Both the position numbers and the translations under genes were made by a program. A DNA stretch of 64,000 bases from Cryptomeria japonica (Eukaryota > Streptophyta > Pinopsida > Cupressales > Cupressaceae). Location of the stretch: NCBI RefSeq assembly GCF_030272615.1, contig NC_081405.1, forward strand, positions 476,412,008 through 476,476,007, written 5' to 3'. Within the stretch, counting starts at the first letter, position 1. Each line of letters starts with the position of its first letter. The notes below the pieces were generated by a model that saw only the letters and a list, made by a program, of their open reading frames with translations, ran no database searches and was not told the origin of the DNA. Shown piece by piece: positions 34,272-46,263 of the stretch.

Positions 34272-36278
34272 CCACCATTATTATGATTAGATGGATATTA
34301 AAAAAAAGAAAATAATATCTTTATTTTTTCATTGAAGAATTAAAAAAGAGGTTTTTGAAGGTCTAGAACTTCTTACAATATTATACTTGATAGACAAAAC
34401 TATCAAAAATTTATAATAACTAACAACATAAACATACAAGACTAAAATCAACTATGATTTAAACACACAATGAAAGAAAATAATGATATAAATATAAAAA
34501 ATGAGCCTACCTTTCATTCTATATTTGTTTGTTATAATTTTTTTTTAATAGATAATTAAGATTAATAAGTTGGACAATCTTTTCTAAATTTTCACTCAAT
34601 AATTTGATCTCTACTTCTAGCTTATGTTAATATCTCCTCAGAATTCACCACCTTAAATCTTTAAGATCAATTTTGTTTGGTCTAATATATCCCATTTCCT
34701 ATGTATAATGTCTTGATTTTAATAAAATCAATCAATTGTAATTATTAAATTTTCCACAAATTCCACAGATTATGTTTTTTTTACATTATTCTAACATATA
34801 TTTAATATTAGTTATAGTGAGAAACAAAGATCCCAACCTTATTATATTAATCAAAATCTATAAGAAAATAAGATTGAAAGTAATATAAATAAAGGTTAAA
34901 AAATAAAAACACCAACGCAAAAAAATAGACTCATACAAGATGCCAACATAACCAACAGTAGAAAATAACAAACAAAACATAGAATTAAGGTAGATTTTTG
35001 GGGGGCAGAGGAATATGCCTAGTCCTTCAATAGGAAAGTATGCACTCCATCTTTATGATTATTGGTCTTCAACTTTTTGAATGATGAAATGTATTTCTGA
35101 AGTGTCAATCATGTCTTACAAATATTTAGAAACTCATTGCTATAATTGTGATATATATGATATTGTACACTTAATACATGGAGCTATAATTCTATTCTAT
35201 CAAATTAATTTATCTTACTAAAAAATAATTAGATCTTTAAAATATCATTTATATTTAAAAATATAATAATAAAAATTATTATGAATAATAAAATAATATA
35301 ATTTATTATTTAAAATAATTTTCTAAAACTTATAAACTTATAATCTTATTAAATCTATATAATATAATTTACTTAATATATAAATACATTTTGATTTTAT
35401 TTTAAAAATTATCATTAATTAATTTTATTTATTTATCTTAAAAATAATAAATATGTATTTTTAATATATATTTATTAGACTTGATACTTTTCAAGATAAT
35501 TATTTATTTAATTAAATTATTCTAGAATTAAACTTTTAAATATTACAATTTGTTATTTCTTATTCAAACTACTTCATATCAAGTTATTAAAATCCAAATC
35601 ATAAAGAAAGTTCAAAGTTGACAAACATAAGGGCTATTTTAAAATTTCCGAAGCCGCCAAATTCGCTTGATCCATGGTGGGCTCATTTGGAGCCATTCAA
35701 CTTCACTGATAGACCAAGGGTCCATTGATATATATTTATTTTTAAAAAATCAATGTTTTGTTTTCTTCTTTTTGTTTTCATTATTTTTAAATTTTCTACT
35801 TTTTGTATTATTGAACTATTATATGATCATTATAGACCTATTTTATTTTTTGTTTGGATATTTTTCATTAAGGGATGAGACCCTTGTTTTCTTACTTAAT
35901 CTAATAAAAACAAACTCTATTTAAGTATATATCACAATCATGTATTTCTTAAGATCGCATTCCTTCAAAATTATTAGCTAATAATATAAAGATCGTAAAA
36001 CAATTTGTATTTTAAAAATTATAATTCTCAACTATTTTTAAATTGGCTGAAACCATTTTAAACCAAAATCTCATATTTAATATGAAAAAATATTTTTCTA
36101 TATTTAAATGGATTTGCGAAAGCTATTAAATTAATATTATAATTTGTAATCTGAAAAAAAAAAAAACCACTCTTTAAAGTCCTCTAATTATAATCAAAAT
36201 AACTGAAAAACATTTAAAATTAAACTTTGTATCAAATTCAACCAAACAATATTTGAGTGGTTGTGATAGCTTGTTTAT

Positions 36279-36491
36279 GATCTGCCCCTATAACTATTCA
36301 TGTTGTGAGCACAATCCTTTAAAACTAGCTTGGTTGGCGACTTATCAAAGTGATTGCATTTTTAACGTGTGGACTACATACTAGTGATCTGCCCCTATAA
36401 CTATTCATGTTGTGAGCACAATCCTTTAAAACTAGCTCGGTTGGCGACTTATCACAGTGATCGCATTCTTAATGTGTGAACTATATACCAG
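36279..36491. repeat. 107-bp tandem duplication
   Basis: Copies start at 36279 and 36386 with GATCTGCCCCTATAACTATT. They differ at a small number of positions, mostly C/T and A/G changes. Part of a third, diverged copy may follow at about 36491. Confidence 0.85.
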
Positions 36492-37735
36492 TGATGAGCT
36501 TGATACTGTAAGACTATATATATATATATATACTAGTTATGAGCTTTAAGGAAAGTAAGTATAATTAAAAAAAACAATTCCAAATTTATATCCACTATGG
36601 ATTTTGACTAATAAATATATAAATTAAGGATTTGTGCCAGATATGGTTCTTAACGAAGTAAAATTTAAGCTGGTTGGCTGGAATAAGATTGGCGACGAAC
36701 ACCAATTTCAATGCCAACACTATGAAATTATAATAAGTTCTTATTCTTGTTCTCCCAGGGAAATAAATCTTATGAGAATGGCTATTTTTAACTATTCAAC
36801 AAGCAGAATTAATGATTATTTACTACTTTTACGTACAAGTTCCTTGGACGATCACTACCATCTATCTATTCTCAAGAGAAAATTCTACGCATGTTTAAAC
36901 GGATCCTTAATATTTGGTGTAACCCAATAACTTTGTTTTGCAAGGCATCAGAATTTTCCAGTAGTAATCTTATGACTCGTATACTATTGCATACTATTTA
37001 GGGTAGTCAGTGTTTGTTCTCCTCGGAGACAGAAAAAAAAGTAAGAATTCTATTAATTTAGATGAATCTATTATAATATATTTATAATGTATAAAGGATA
37101 ATGATGTTTTTGTATATTTAGAGATTGGATAATCATTTCGATTGATAAATAAGTGACAAAAAAATATGAAAACTAAATATCTGAATTGTACTTCACACTT
37201 CTATTACGATTACATTGTAAGAAACTTCAACATAAAAGAAAAAGCCAAAATACTTGTGTATCTTATGATTCAAGAACATGTTCTATCTTATCAAACTAGG
37301 CTGATGGAAAAGATATCTCAACATTCAACTTAAGGAGTTTGAAAGGACATGTTTTTAAGGAAAATAGTCTGCCTTATTTGAAGGAAGCATGTGCCATTCA
37401 AGAAAGGTTGATGAGGGTAAAGAGGGGTTGTTCGTAAACAAAGTCTAATTGAAAATTATCACACTCACACACACACACAATTTTAAGTTAAAATTATCAC
37501 TCACACACACAAAATTGGTGGTTGATACCTCAATATATTATTCATTCCTCACTTACATATGATTTGCATCAATGCGTTTTTGGAGAGAAGTTTTGTTTCA
37601 TGTGCTTTTCTCTTCTTCTTTGATTTGTAAGAGATCAGTTGCATGATTAGTTGTACATGAGTACTTAACGTGACCTTCGTTGACAGGAACCATTTCATAT
37701 TGCATTTATCTTCCTAAGTTGCACTTAAGGCAGGG

Positions 37736-38056
37736 TGTTGGAGTAAATAGGTGTTTACTTCTTATTTATGTGCTTAAGTCCAACTTAGGCACATAGTCTT
37801 ATTATGCTTTTCTAGGTGAGCAAGTAGAGTTTATTATTATTACCTATGCATTTAGCAAATTGTGTAGGGTTATTGTACCTACCCTTGCATCTCATTGGTT
37901 CTTTTTTTTTTTCTCACCGATGTCTATATAAGTAGATCTCAAATTGATCATTTTATTCATCTCAATATCATATCATTTCCTAGTGATTTATATGTTCTCT
38001 TTCTACTATGAAAGTCGTAGTTGTCATGATCTTGACTTAAGAGCTTTGCTCTAACA
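37736..38056 (+). mobile_element. Possible short LTR / TRIM-like remnant
   Basis: TGTTGGAGTAAATAGG at the left and GCTCTAACA at the right give TG...CA ends. A TATATAAG box lies near 37925, and a purine-rich AAGGCAGGG precedes the left end like a polypurine tract. No second copy or target duplication was seen. Confidence 0.35.
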
Positions 38057-40309
38057 TATATATGTTAAAATAATCTTATGATATTTGGTTAGTGTTTGTC
38101 ATAAAATATTATTTTGAATGTAATACTTAAGATTAATAATATATATATTCTTTCATAAAAAAACCTATAAATTGTGATTTGTCTATGTAAATTTGTTTAT
38201 AAAAATAAAAATTAAATTATATTTAATAAAATAAGCACAATTTATAATTAGTTTAAAGAGATAAATATTGGAGAAAATACAAATAAATAATTTGAATTTT
38301 AAGTAACAAAATATATAATTGTAAGGAATAAAGTGACTATTTTGTTCTTAAATATGTTTTTGTTTTATAATATTTTTAAATTAGTCATAAAAATATTGTC
38401 ATTATGCTCATTTTTCCTTCTCTTGTGTCTAAGTTGCTCCTTATCCTATTCCTAACCTATATTATACTTATTCCAACATAATAGAACAAGACCAATCTAT
38501 TTTTGAGGTTTTTTGTCACCTTAGCCAAGACCAGAGGTGCAATCTCCAAATTCAAATTTAACTACTTTCTTAAGCTATCCCTTCCAAGGTACATGAACAT
38601 TACCCCCACATCATCTTGCATGCTATCTTTTAAATTTGAGCACCTAAGATCTCATGTTTAAGGAAAACATAACAAGGAAGGTTCCTCACTTCCATCTGCA
38701 CCACCTATATCTAAACACATTACATGTAGATTCATAGGAGTAGAGTAAATTTTTGTGTCACTAAAATTAAATCATGCCGAGAGGAATAGAACATAGGTTT
38801 GAATCTATAAAAATATATTAAATATTTTAGGAAGATTTATGATAATCAAGATAGTGTTAATTTAATTGAATATCTCATATTTTGATCATTGATTACATTC
38901 TATAGCAAATCATCCTTAATGGTCTACTTAAAAATAGCAAGATGAAAGCTTAAGCTATCCTAACCCTCTCAATTTTATTTGCAATTAAATTATTAGTTAT
39001 TTTTTAAGGTTTGGTTGTATTTACTATTTTGTATGAATTTACTAAAGCTAACTAACCATAGCATGTGCCTTTTGTTTCCCTTTCTTTCGGTGAATATGAA
39101 TTTTTTAATCTACTAGTGCTTTTCCCTAGAGTTTTAACCTTCTTTCTCTTTTTATTCTTTTTTATATGATTTTATGACTCTCACCATATTTTCTTAAATG
39201 TAAAATTTTTGTATTTCAATTTTCTTATTTTGGGTTATTCGTGTATTAGGTCTATATCCCAAGGCATATTCCATGATCTTAACTTCTTATTAGATGTATC
39301 CTTAGACTCAACCCTTCTACTACTATGGATCAATGTAAGGCTTCATTTTTGAAAAATTATGTATGTATGTATGTATTAAAGAGGAAATTATTTTGATGAT
39401 GGAGCATAACTTGCACAAAATGATCAAATGAGGAATGATATATTATTATCAAATTCAAGCTCCTTAAGAAACATATAAATAATATTGATGATGGATATAA
39501 TCCTTCTACACTGCTTGATGAACAATGTAGGATGCTTATGACCAAATAATATGGGATGAATGTGCTTATGATTCTTATCCAGGTAGGTGATTGTTCTAAT
39601 GTTCATAATGACGATACCCTCCCTTCCCTTTCTCATATAGATTCTCCACTTTCACCCATTCATACTTTAATAATTCTCCCACTATTATGCCCTCCCAGGC
39701 TTAATTATTCACTTTCTTGATGGACCACATCTTACCTAGAATAGAGTCTTCCTATGTGCTTCCTCATCCTACACCAACCTCAATCATCTAATACTCTTCC
39801 CATTCCTACCTCTACCATTTCTTATGCTAGTTATTTATACTATTTATCCCCACCATCTCATCATAACCTCTTTGTGGAAACTATCTTCTATCTTTCATAC
39901 TTTCATCATCATGCCTACTTCCCATGTTCACTATGTCTCATCTTACATATATTTCCCAACATCATCCTATCATACCTTCACAACATATTTTCCAACCTTC
40001 CCCCATCATCTCTTCCTCCACAATTTCATTTCAACCCACAAATACACATGTCTAATTACCACTCATATCACTATTGACTCCTCCAAGATTTCCCTTCAAA
40101 ATATTTTGGAAAATATAAGGGCAGTTTATTAAGAATCGATGCTCTTCCTTTAAGCTCTATGGATAATATAATATATATCTTATAGTATCTACAAGGAACA
40201 TAAAGAGTTACAACCATGAACATAGAAAAGACTAAATAATGTTCTACAACAAGGTATGAAAAATTTGCAATATATTTTCTTGAAAATCTCATCGCACTAC
40301 ATAAGAATC

Positions 40310-41125
40310 AAGCATACATCCAATGTGAAGATAAAAGATCCACCTACATTATGTAAAAGGATACAAATTTAATGCAAGATATAATAAATAATAGAATGAA
40401 GAAATAAGAAATAAAAATCAAACATGGCTTCCCAATCCTAAATAATAAATTGTTCCTTTAGCACACTTATTTATTAAGAGAAATACTTAATATGTTGATT
40501 TGGTTTGCAAAATATAAATCTTATGTAGTTATTTTTAATTGAGTTTACATTTAATAGTTGGATGATGTTGATATTGATCTATTGGATAATGATAGATCCA
40601 CTCACTATAAAGGTTGATAATATTTATACACTATTACTCATATATCTCATGTTGTATAAATAGGGCACATATGTAACAAGCAACAAGCATGCACATGTAG
40701 AAAATACTAAAAGATGTTAAATGCATTATGTAACAATGAATCAATTTTGAAGCTACATGAAGTTTTCATCTTGGATTGCACTTACGAAAGGATTAAGCAC
40801 ATGGGGATTAATCTACATCTACTCATGTGACAATAAAAGATCAACTTACATTATAAAATTCTACAACATCAATGTGAGATCAAGAAAATAATATAATAAA
40901 GAAAGAAGAAAAGAAAAATAAACTAGAGGAGTCAAAACATAAATAACAAATTTCTTGAGAACATATATTTTTTAAGGGGCCTAATTTACATGTTGATTTA
41001 TGTCCATCACAAGTTGGATCTCATATGGTTACTTTTGTTATTTTGTAGTTGATGGTTGGGATGAGGGGAGGATCTATTGGACAATGATGGTCCACTAATT
41101 TTATAAGTTGATAATATTTAAATAA
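40310..41125. repeat. Degenerate direct duplication, about 0.5 kb unit
   Basis: The order of recognisable phrases (ATCAACTTACATTAT-like, AAGAAATAAGAAATAAAAAT-like, ATGTTGATTT, GATCTATTGGA.AATGATG, GTTGATAATATTTA) is the same in 40310-40640 and 40815-41125, with many substitutions and gaps. Confidence 0.5.
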
Positions 41126-41290
41126 ATAATATTTTTTATACATTCAGATTTCTTTTCTTTTCTTTATTTTATTCACCTTATTTTCCTTCATGTCCATGTA
41201 CCTAATATGTGTATAATATAATGCAACATTTAGTGGTGCATGCTGATACAAGTAGCCATGCAATTTTCTTCACATTTCATGAATTATTAC

Positions 41291-41296
<6 letters not shown>

Positions 41297-41361
<65 letters not shown>

Positions 41362-41432
41362 TATATATATATATACATATATACATATATATATATATAC
41401 ATATATACATATATATATATATACATATATAC

Positions 41433-41499
<67 letters not shown>

Positions 41500-41998
41500 C
41501 AAACATATATATATATATACAAACATATATCCCTAGAAAAAACAAACATATATATATATACATATATACATATATATATATATGTATACATATATATATA
41601 TATATGTATACATATATATATATATATGTATACATATATATATATATATGTATACATATATATATATATGTATACATATATATATATATATATGTATACA
41701 TATATATATATATGTATACATATATATATATATATGTATACATATATATATATATATGTATACATATATATATATATATATGTATACATATATATATATA
41801 TATGTATACATATATATATATATATGTATACATATATATATATATATATGTATACATATATATATATATGTATACATATATATATATATATGTATACATA
41901 TATATATATATATATGTATACATATATATATATATGTATACATATATATATATATATGTATACATATATATATATATGTATATATATATATATGTTTG
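41297..41998. repeat. TA microsatellite with GTATAC periodicity inside an inverted repeat
   Basis: Nearly pure (TA)n to 41500, then from about 41575 to 41980 units of 20-24 bp each centred on ATGTATACAT. Non-repetitive arms of the type ATATCCCTAGAAAAAAC (41527-41561) and their reverse complement (about 41979-42014) enclose this second part. All long YIYI-type frames on both strands are artefacts of it. Confidence 0.95.
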
Positions 41999-42014
41999 TT
42001 TTTTCTAGGGATAT

Positions 42015-43134
42015 GGGTTGATGTAAAGCAATGCAAGTGCCCTCATCTCACCTTCATTCATGTTGGCTAAAAATATAGCTTTTGTTATCTCTCTGGTTCT
42101 TGTTTGGCCTTTATAATTGAGCCATGACTATTGCGTTCCTTCTTGTTGACCTTAAATATTTTTGCATCACTTTCTCTTTGCCTTCTCTCATGCCTTTTAT
42201 GTCATTTTTCATTCCTATTTCACCTTTAATAGCATGTCTACCTCTTCGTGCATGCCATATTTTGCTTGGCTTTCCCACTTGGGTAAATCTATTGTTACTA
42301 TGATCTAAGACAAGTAATTTCTTACTCTCATTTTGAAGAACAAACATATTGTGAATATGTTATATCATACACATGCTTATTTATTCTATGATACATTTAC
42401 TATGTCTAGTGTAAGTGGAAATTAATTATCCATGACATTTTCTTGGTATCACTTTCATGATTGCATTTTATACAACTATGTTTATGCCATCCTTGCACAA
42501 TCATATTATACATGATGTTTATGATCTTTCACTTATACGATGAAATTATTGACATTCTTTTATTTTTACACTTACATTATTGTTTGGGTATAAGGCCATC
42601 TTGATTTCACTCATGTTCATATTCACATTGGATGTAACATGCAAGAACACCCTTTATATATAATTTATTGCATGGCCATATAATGATATTATCTTTTACA
42701 TGCACATGCTATACTATTTTTACACAAACACACTTAACACATTGTACTTTCTTATGATGATATGCTATACCATCCTTACTATGTTGTTCAAGACACCAAC
42801 ATATCTTACACAAAACTTAATGTACATTTCTTTTCTATGATGACTCTTGAACACAACCAATCTATACTTGTATGTTATTTTCTCGCATGGAGAGAAATTG
42901 GGGACAATATTTTATCCTACATCACATGGCATTTCATGCTTATATTATTGTATTCACAACTGGGATTTCATGCTTATATTATTGTTATAAGTGACCACTA
43001 CACCATTTATTCTCCTCGAATAAAATCTAATATGATGTATGCACTAATTTTGGGGTCATATTACATTTATAATTTTAATCTTAATTTTACATTATTCATG
43101 CTTGTATTCATCCTAGGCACTAACTTAGTTACAT
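42015..43134. other. AT-rich intergenic DNA, nothing recognised
   Basis: No gene-like frame, LTR pair or RNA gene seen. Confidence 0.5.
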
Positions 43135-43139
43135 CCTTA

Positions 43140-43957
43140 TGTTGGCATTCAACACTCTTATGAGAATAGTTGATGTTGTCATTGATGGCAACCATCTGGC
43201 AAACAACTGGAAAGTTACCAACAATTGGTTTCTACATGCTCGGCATCACAAACTTCATACACCGGCACCGACAGGCACTTCAGCGGCATTCAGATTACAT
43301 CGGCAACAAAGCATACCGACAATCCAGCCAACATGGGATAAAGTTTTGTTTATATGAATTGTTTTGTAATGTAATTACCTTTTGTAAGCCGACATGGTAT
43401 ATTGTAAAAGACTCATATATGTATGAGATCTTATAGGTCATTTTATGTGAGTAATGAGAAAAAGATATAATGTGTGATAAGGCAGTTTTGTATAAGGTGA
43501 TATAGTTGATAGCAAAGGTTTTGGTTATTGACTGAGCTTAAACTGGTACTAAACCTGGCATTAGAGATGTTGTTTTGAGCAGTACATTGTATTGGATTTG
43601 ATAATCCATTTCGTAGTCAGTGTGACTCTTTATTGAGTAGTGAGCTCTAGGCTGTTGGCCTCCCTGCATGTGCAGGCCCCTCATTGTAAGTAGTATTTAT
43701 TCATTGGCCAGTGAGTAAATATTGTGGGTCACAAATCCCATCGGGTTTCCTCGTTAAATATCTTGTGTTATGGTGTGTTTCTATGTTGTCTCTATTATTT
43801 ATGTTTATTGCATTAATTTTCATTTACCAGTACACTATTTTGGGATGCAAAGTTGTAAATAAGTTATATATTCTGCAAACCGATTAGACACTTATTCACA
43901 CCCCCCCCCCCCCCCCCCCTCCTCTTGGTGTCTTTGGGACTGTCATTGAATCTAACA
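43140..43957 (+). mobile_element. Solo LTR, copia-like, target duplication CCTTA
   Basis: Begins TGTTGGCATTCAAC, ends TCTAACA, flanked by CCTTA at 43135-43139 and 43958-43962. It is clearly related to the LTRs at 21086 and 27497 (shared CCTGCATGTGCAGG near 43666, ATTGTGGGTCACAAATCCCA, a C-run near the end) but diverged, so it is a sister family or older subfamily. The terminal hairpin uses AGACAC (43886-43891) / GTGTCT (43928-43933). Confidence 0.92.
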
Positions 43958-43962
43958 CCTTA

Positions 43963-45430
43963 ATAGTGTCACTTACATAATGCTTTTATTTCTATCTCAC
44001 CTTTATATAGTTCATGCTTGAATGACTCATGGGGTCCACTTAGTTACATCACCATGCTTTTTGCTAACATCATGCTTCTATTTATATCTTATATTTTACA
44101 TGCTTCATGTTTTCATGTGTCATGGAGATGAATCTAGGTACATCTTCATGATTGCTAGTTACATATCATGCTTCCTTCTTTATTCTAAACAATTCACTTG
44201 GTGCCTCATGTCATGCATCCAATAAACCTAATCAAGAGAGGTTGATTTTTGATAATGGTTATAGGAATAATAATGTTTTAAAATATAGGAGACATAAAAT
44301 GCAACATTTATTTCCTAAAAGAAGCATGCTTATATTACACATTTCTTTCACAATAGAATTAATTTTAGATTTTGATATTGGTTTTGGTTGCTTACAGTTT
44401 TATACTAAAAAAATTAAAAATAGAGATGGCATAAGCACTCTTTCTTGGCATGTCATATTAGGCTTTATCTTTAGTCCTATTACCCTTTTGTGGATATTTA
44501 TAGTTTAATTAATGGTATATTTAATCTCAATGTCTTAGCTTTACATGATATCATGCTTGTAGGTCCTATTGGAGATTCTAGTTGTTCCAACTCAAAGAGT
44601 AAATCACTTATATTATGATACCATCCATACTATTTTTGCCATGTTTGTGTATATTCTACTTTGACATGCATGATTCATGTAGTTTAGATGTGCACCAAAG
44701 TGAGAGTATACATTAGGAAAAATAAATGTCTACTTTGAGTTTTACCCCTCATTTTACACCCACTTTTACCCCTCATTGACGAGACTAAACTACTCTAGGA
44801 GATTTGGATCATGGTTGCAACTCCATTGACTAACAAAGAATGCCTATTGGGGAGGCTCGTGACAATTAATATAATTGTAATTCAATAATATCTTGAAGTT
44901 TGATTGTTGATTACATCCTACAACTAATAATCCTTCATCTAGTACCTAAAATCAACAAGAACATTATCGACTCTTTATCTATATTTGATTACATTTATTA
45001 CTCTCTATTAGCTTACTAGACCCAAACAATTTTATTAAAGTTCATTTTATTTGCCTACCATAATATATTTTTTCTTTAAAATGAATATTAACATAATAAT
45101 TTGATATAAAATTTCTTCAAAAAACTTATATTTTAAAACTAATTTTAAATTACATTTATGGTGATATGATCTTATACATTATAAAATTATAATTATTAAT
45201 TTTAAAATATAGTTAATAAAAGAATATTGTAAAACATTTATAAAATCATTTTTAATTTACTTAAATTAATCTTTTAGGGGTACGATACTACTTGAGGTCA
45301 ATATGCAATCTTGATCACTCTATCTTACCAAGACAACACACTCTAAAATTGATTTGCTTAGGTGGCTCATCTGAAATCACACTAGCTTCTCCAATAGGAT
45401 CCGCCTATTAGTGTGATTTTGAATGAGTCA
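43963..45430. other. AT-rich intergenic DNA, nothing recognised
   Basis: Frames at 44022-44508 have no domain content. No RNA gene or element ends seen. Confidence 0.5.
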
Positions 45431-45577
45431 TCTAAACAGATCAAGGTTTATAATATGCTATTTAAGCCAAACCCAAACCATCCAAACAAATCAAAGCTTA
45501 AAATATGCTATTTGAGCGAAACTCAAATCATCTAAACAAATCAAAACTTAAAATATACTATATAAACTAAACCCTCC
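45431..45577. repeat. Three tandem 50-bp repeats downstream of BOP
   Basis: Units start at 45431, 45481 and 45531 (TCTAAACAGATCAAGG, TCCAAACAAATCAAAG, TCTAAACAAATCAAAA). Their core (TCAAAGCTTAAAATATGCT) resembles the repeat inside the BOP intron. Confidence 0.75.
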
Positions 45578-46110
45578 AAATTTTTCATATAAGAATGAGT
45601 TCTCTTAGTTTTCAAATACTAATAGTTATATTTACAGGTTTTACTCAAATAAGGCTAAATGAAAGAGATCAATGAAGACATCAAACTATTTTACAGCTTT
45701 AATCTGAGAAATCTGATTTTTTTTTATATACTGAATAGCACATTGACCAACCATTTATATAAGCAAAACCATTTGAAGCTAAGATCTTTTAAACAACACA
45801 AAACTGAGCTGAAACAGAAAAATCGAAGATGAAAATGGGTCCATTGACAATCATACCTGATGAGGTTGATTGCTGCAGCTCCTGGACAAGGAAATGAGAT
45901 TCTCTGGTGATGGTTTCCTGACTTCAACGAGGAAAGACTCATGCAAACAGAAAACAAAAGTCGAGCTAGGAAAAATCAAAGTTTTTGTAAAGCTTTCCGA
46001 GTTCCTGGTCACCTGATGCTCTTCAATCTTGGGAAACAAAGATTCTTCAAAAACCCATTGTAAAGGAACGAAAAACATGCAGAAGGATGTACTAATACTT
46101 TATATCCTTG

Positions 46111-46263
46111 GCTTCATAGAGAAAGTGGATGAAAAAGATACTATAGTTTCCTTGTTGGGTCCATAGTACCATCCCTGGATCCATATTATCTTGGGGTTCA
46201 TAGAAAAAATGGGTGAAAAAGATACTATAGTCTCCTTGTTGGATTCATATTATCATCCCTGGA
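46111..46263 (-). repeat. 84-bp tandem duplication spanning the BOP stop codon
   Basis: The end of the BOP coding region (46194-46263) is repeated 84 bp further downstream (46111-46180). Translated on the minus strand in the matching frame, the real end is SRDDNMNPTRRL-stop and the copy reads SRDGTMDPTRKL-stop. Confidence 0.85.

Larger units (their letters stand above)
30198..41276. other. 11 kb AT-rich intergenic DNA without a recognisable gene
   Basis: No frame has domain content; the longest frames (for example 35667-35924 and 36634-36930) are AT-driven. Inside are two short tandem duplications (34117, 36279), an LTR-like segment (37736-38056), small CA and ATGT microsatellites (37470-37510, 39360) and a degenerate 0.5 kb duplication (40310-41125). 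Confidence 0.6.

Noticed and set aside
36279..36491. tRNA gene or SINE head suggested by TAGCTCGGTTGG (A-box-like)
   Set aside because: No B box at a suitable distance, no cloverleaf, no A-tail or target duplication.
36634..36930. 98-codon ORF as a possible small gene
   Set aside because: No recognisable domain, no splice or promoter context, composition as expected from AT-rich random DNA.
39754..40132. Overlapping 107- and 102-codon ORFs rich in His, Tyr and Pro
   Set aside because: Two overlapping frames of the same C/T-rich stretch, typical of biased composition rather than coding.
41209..42070. Several long ORFs on both strands (YIYIYI-type proteins)
   Set aside because: They are translations of TA/GTATAC repeat DNA in every frame, with no start context or domain.
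45724..46078. Minus-strand ORFs downstream of BOP as an extra exon
   Set aside because: The BOP frame ends properly at 46225 with a conserved-type C-terminus; these frames show no family similarity.
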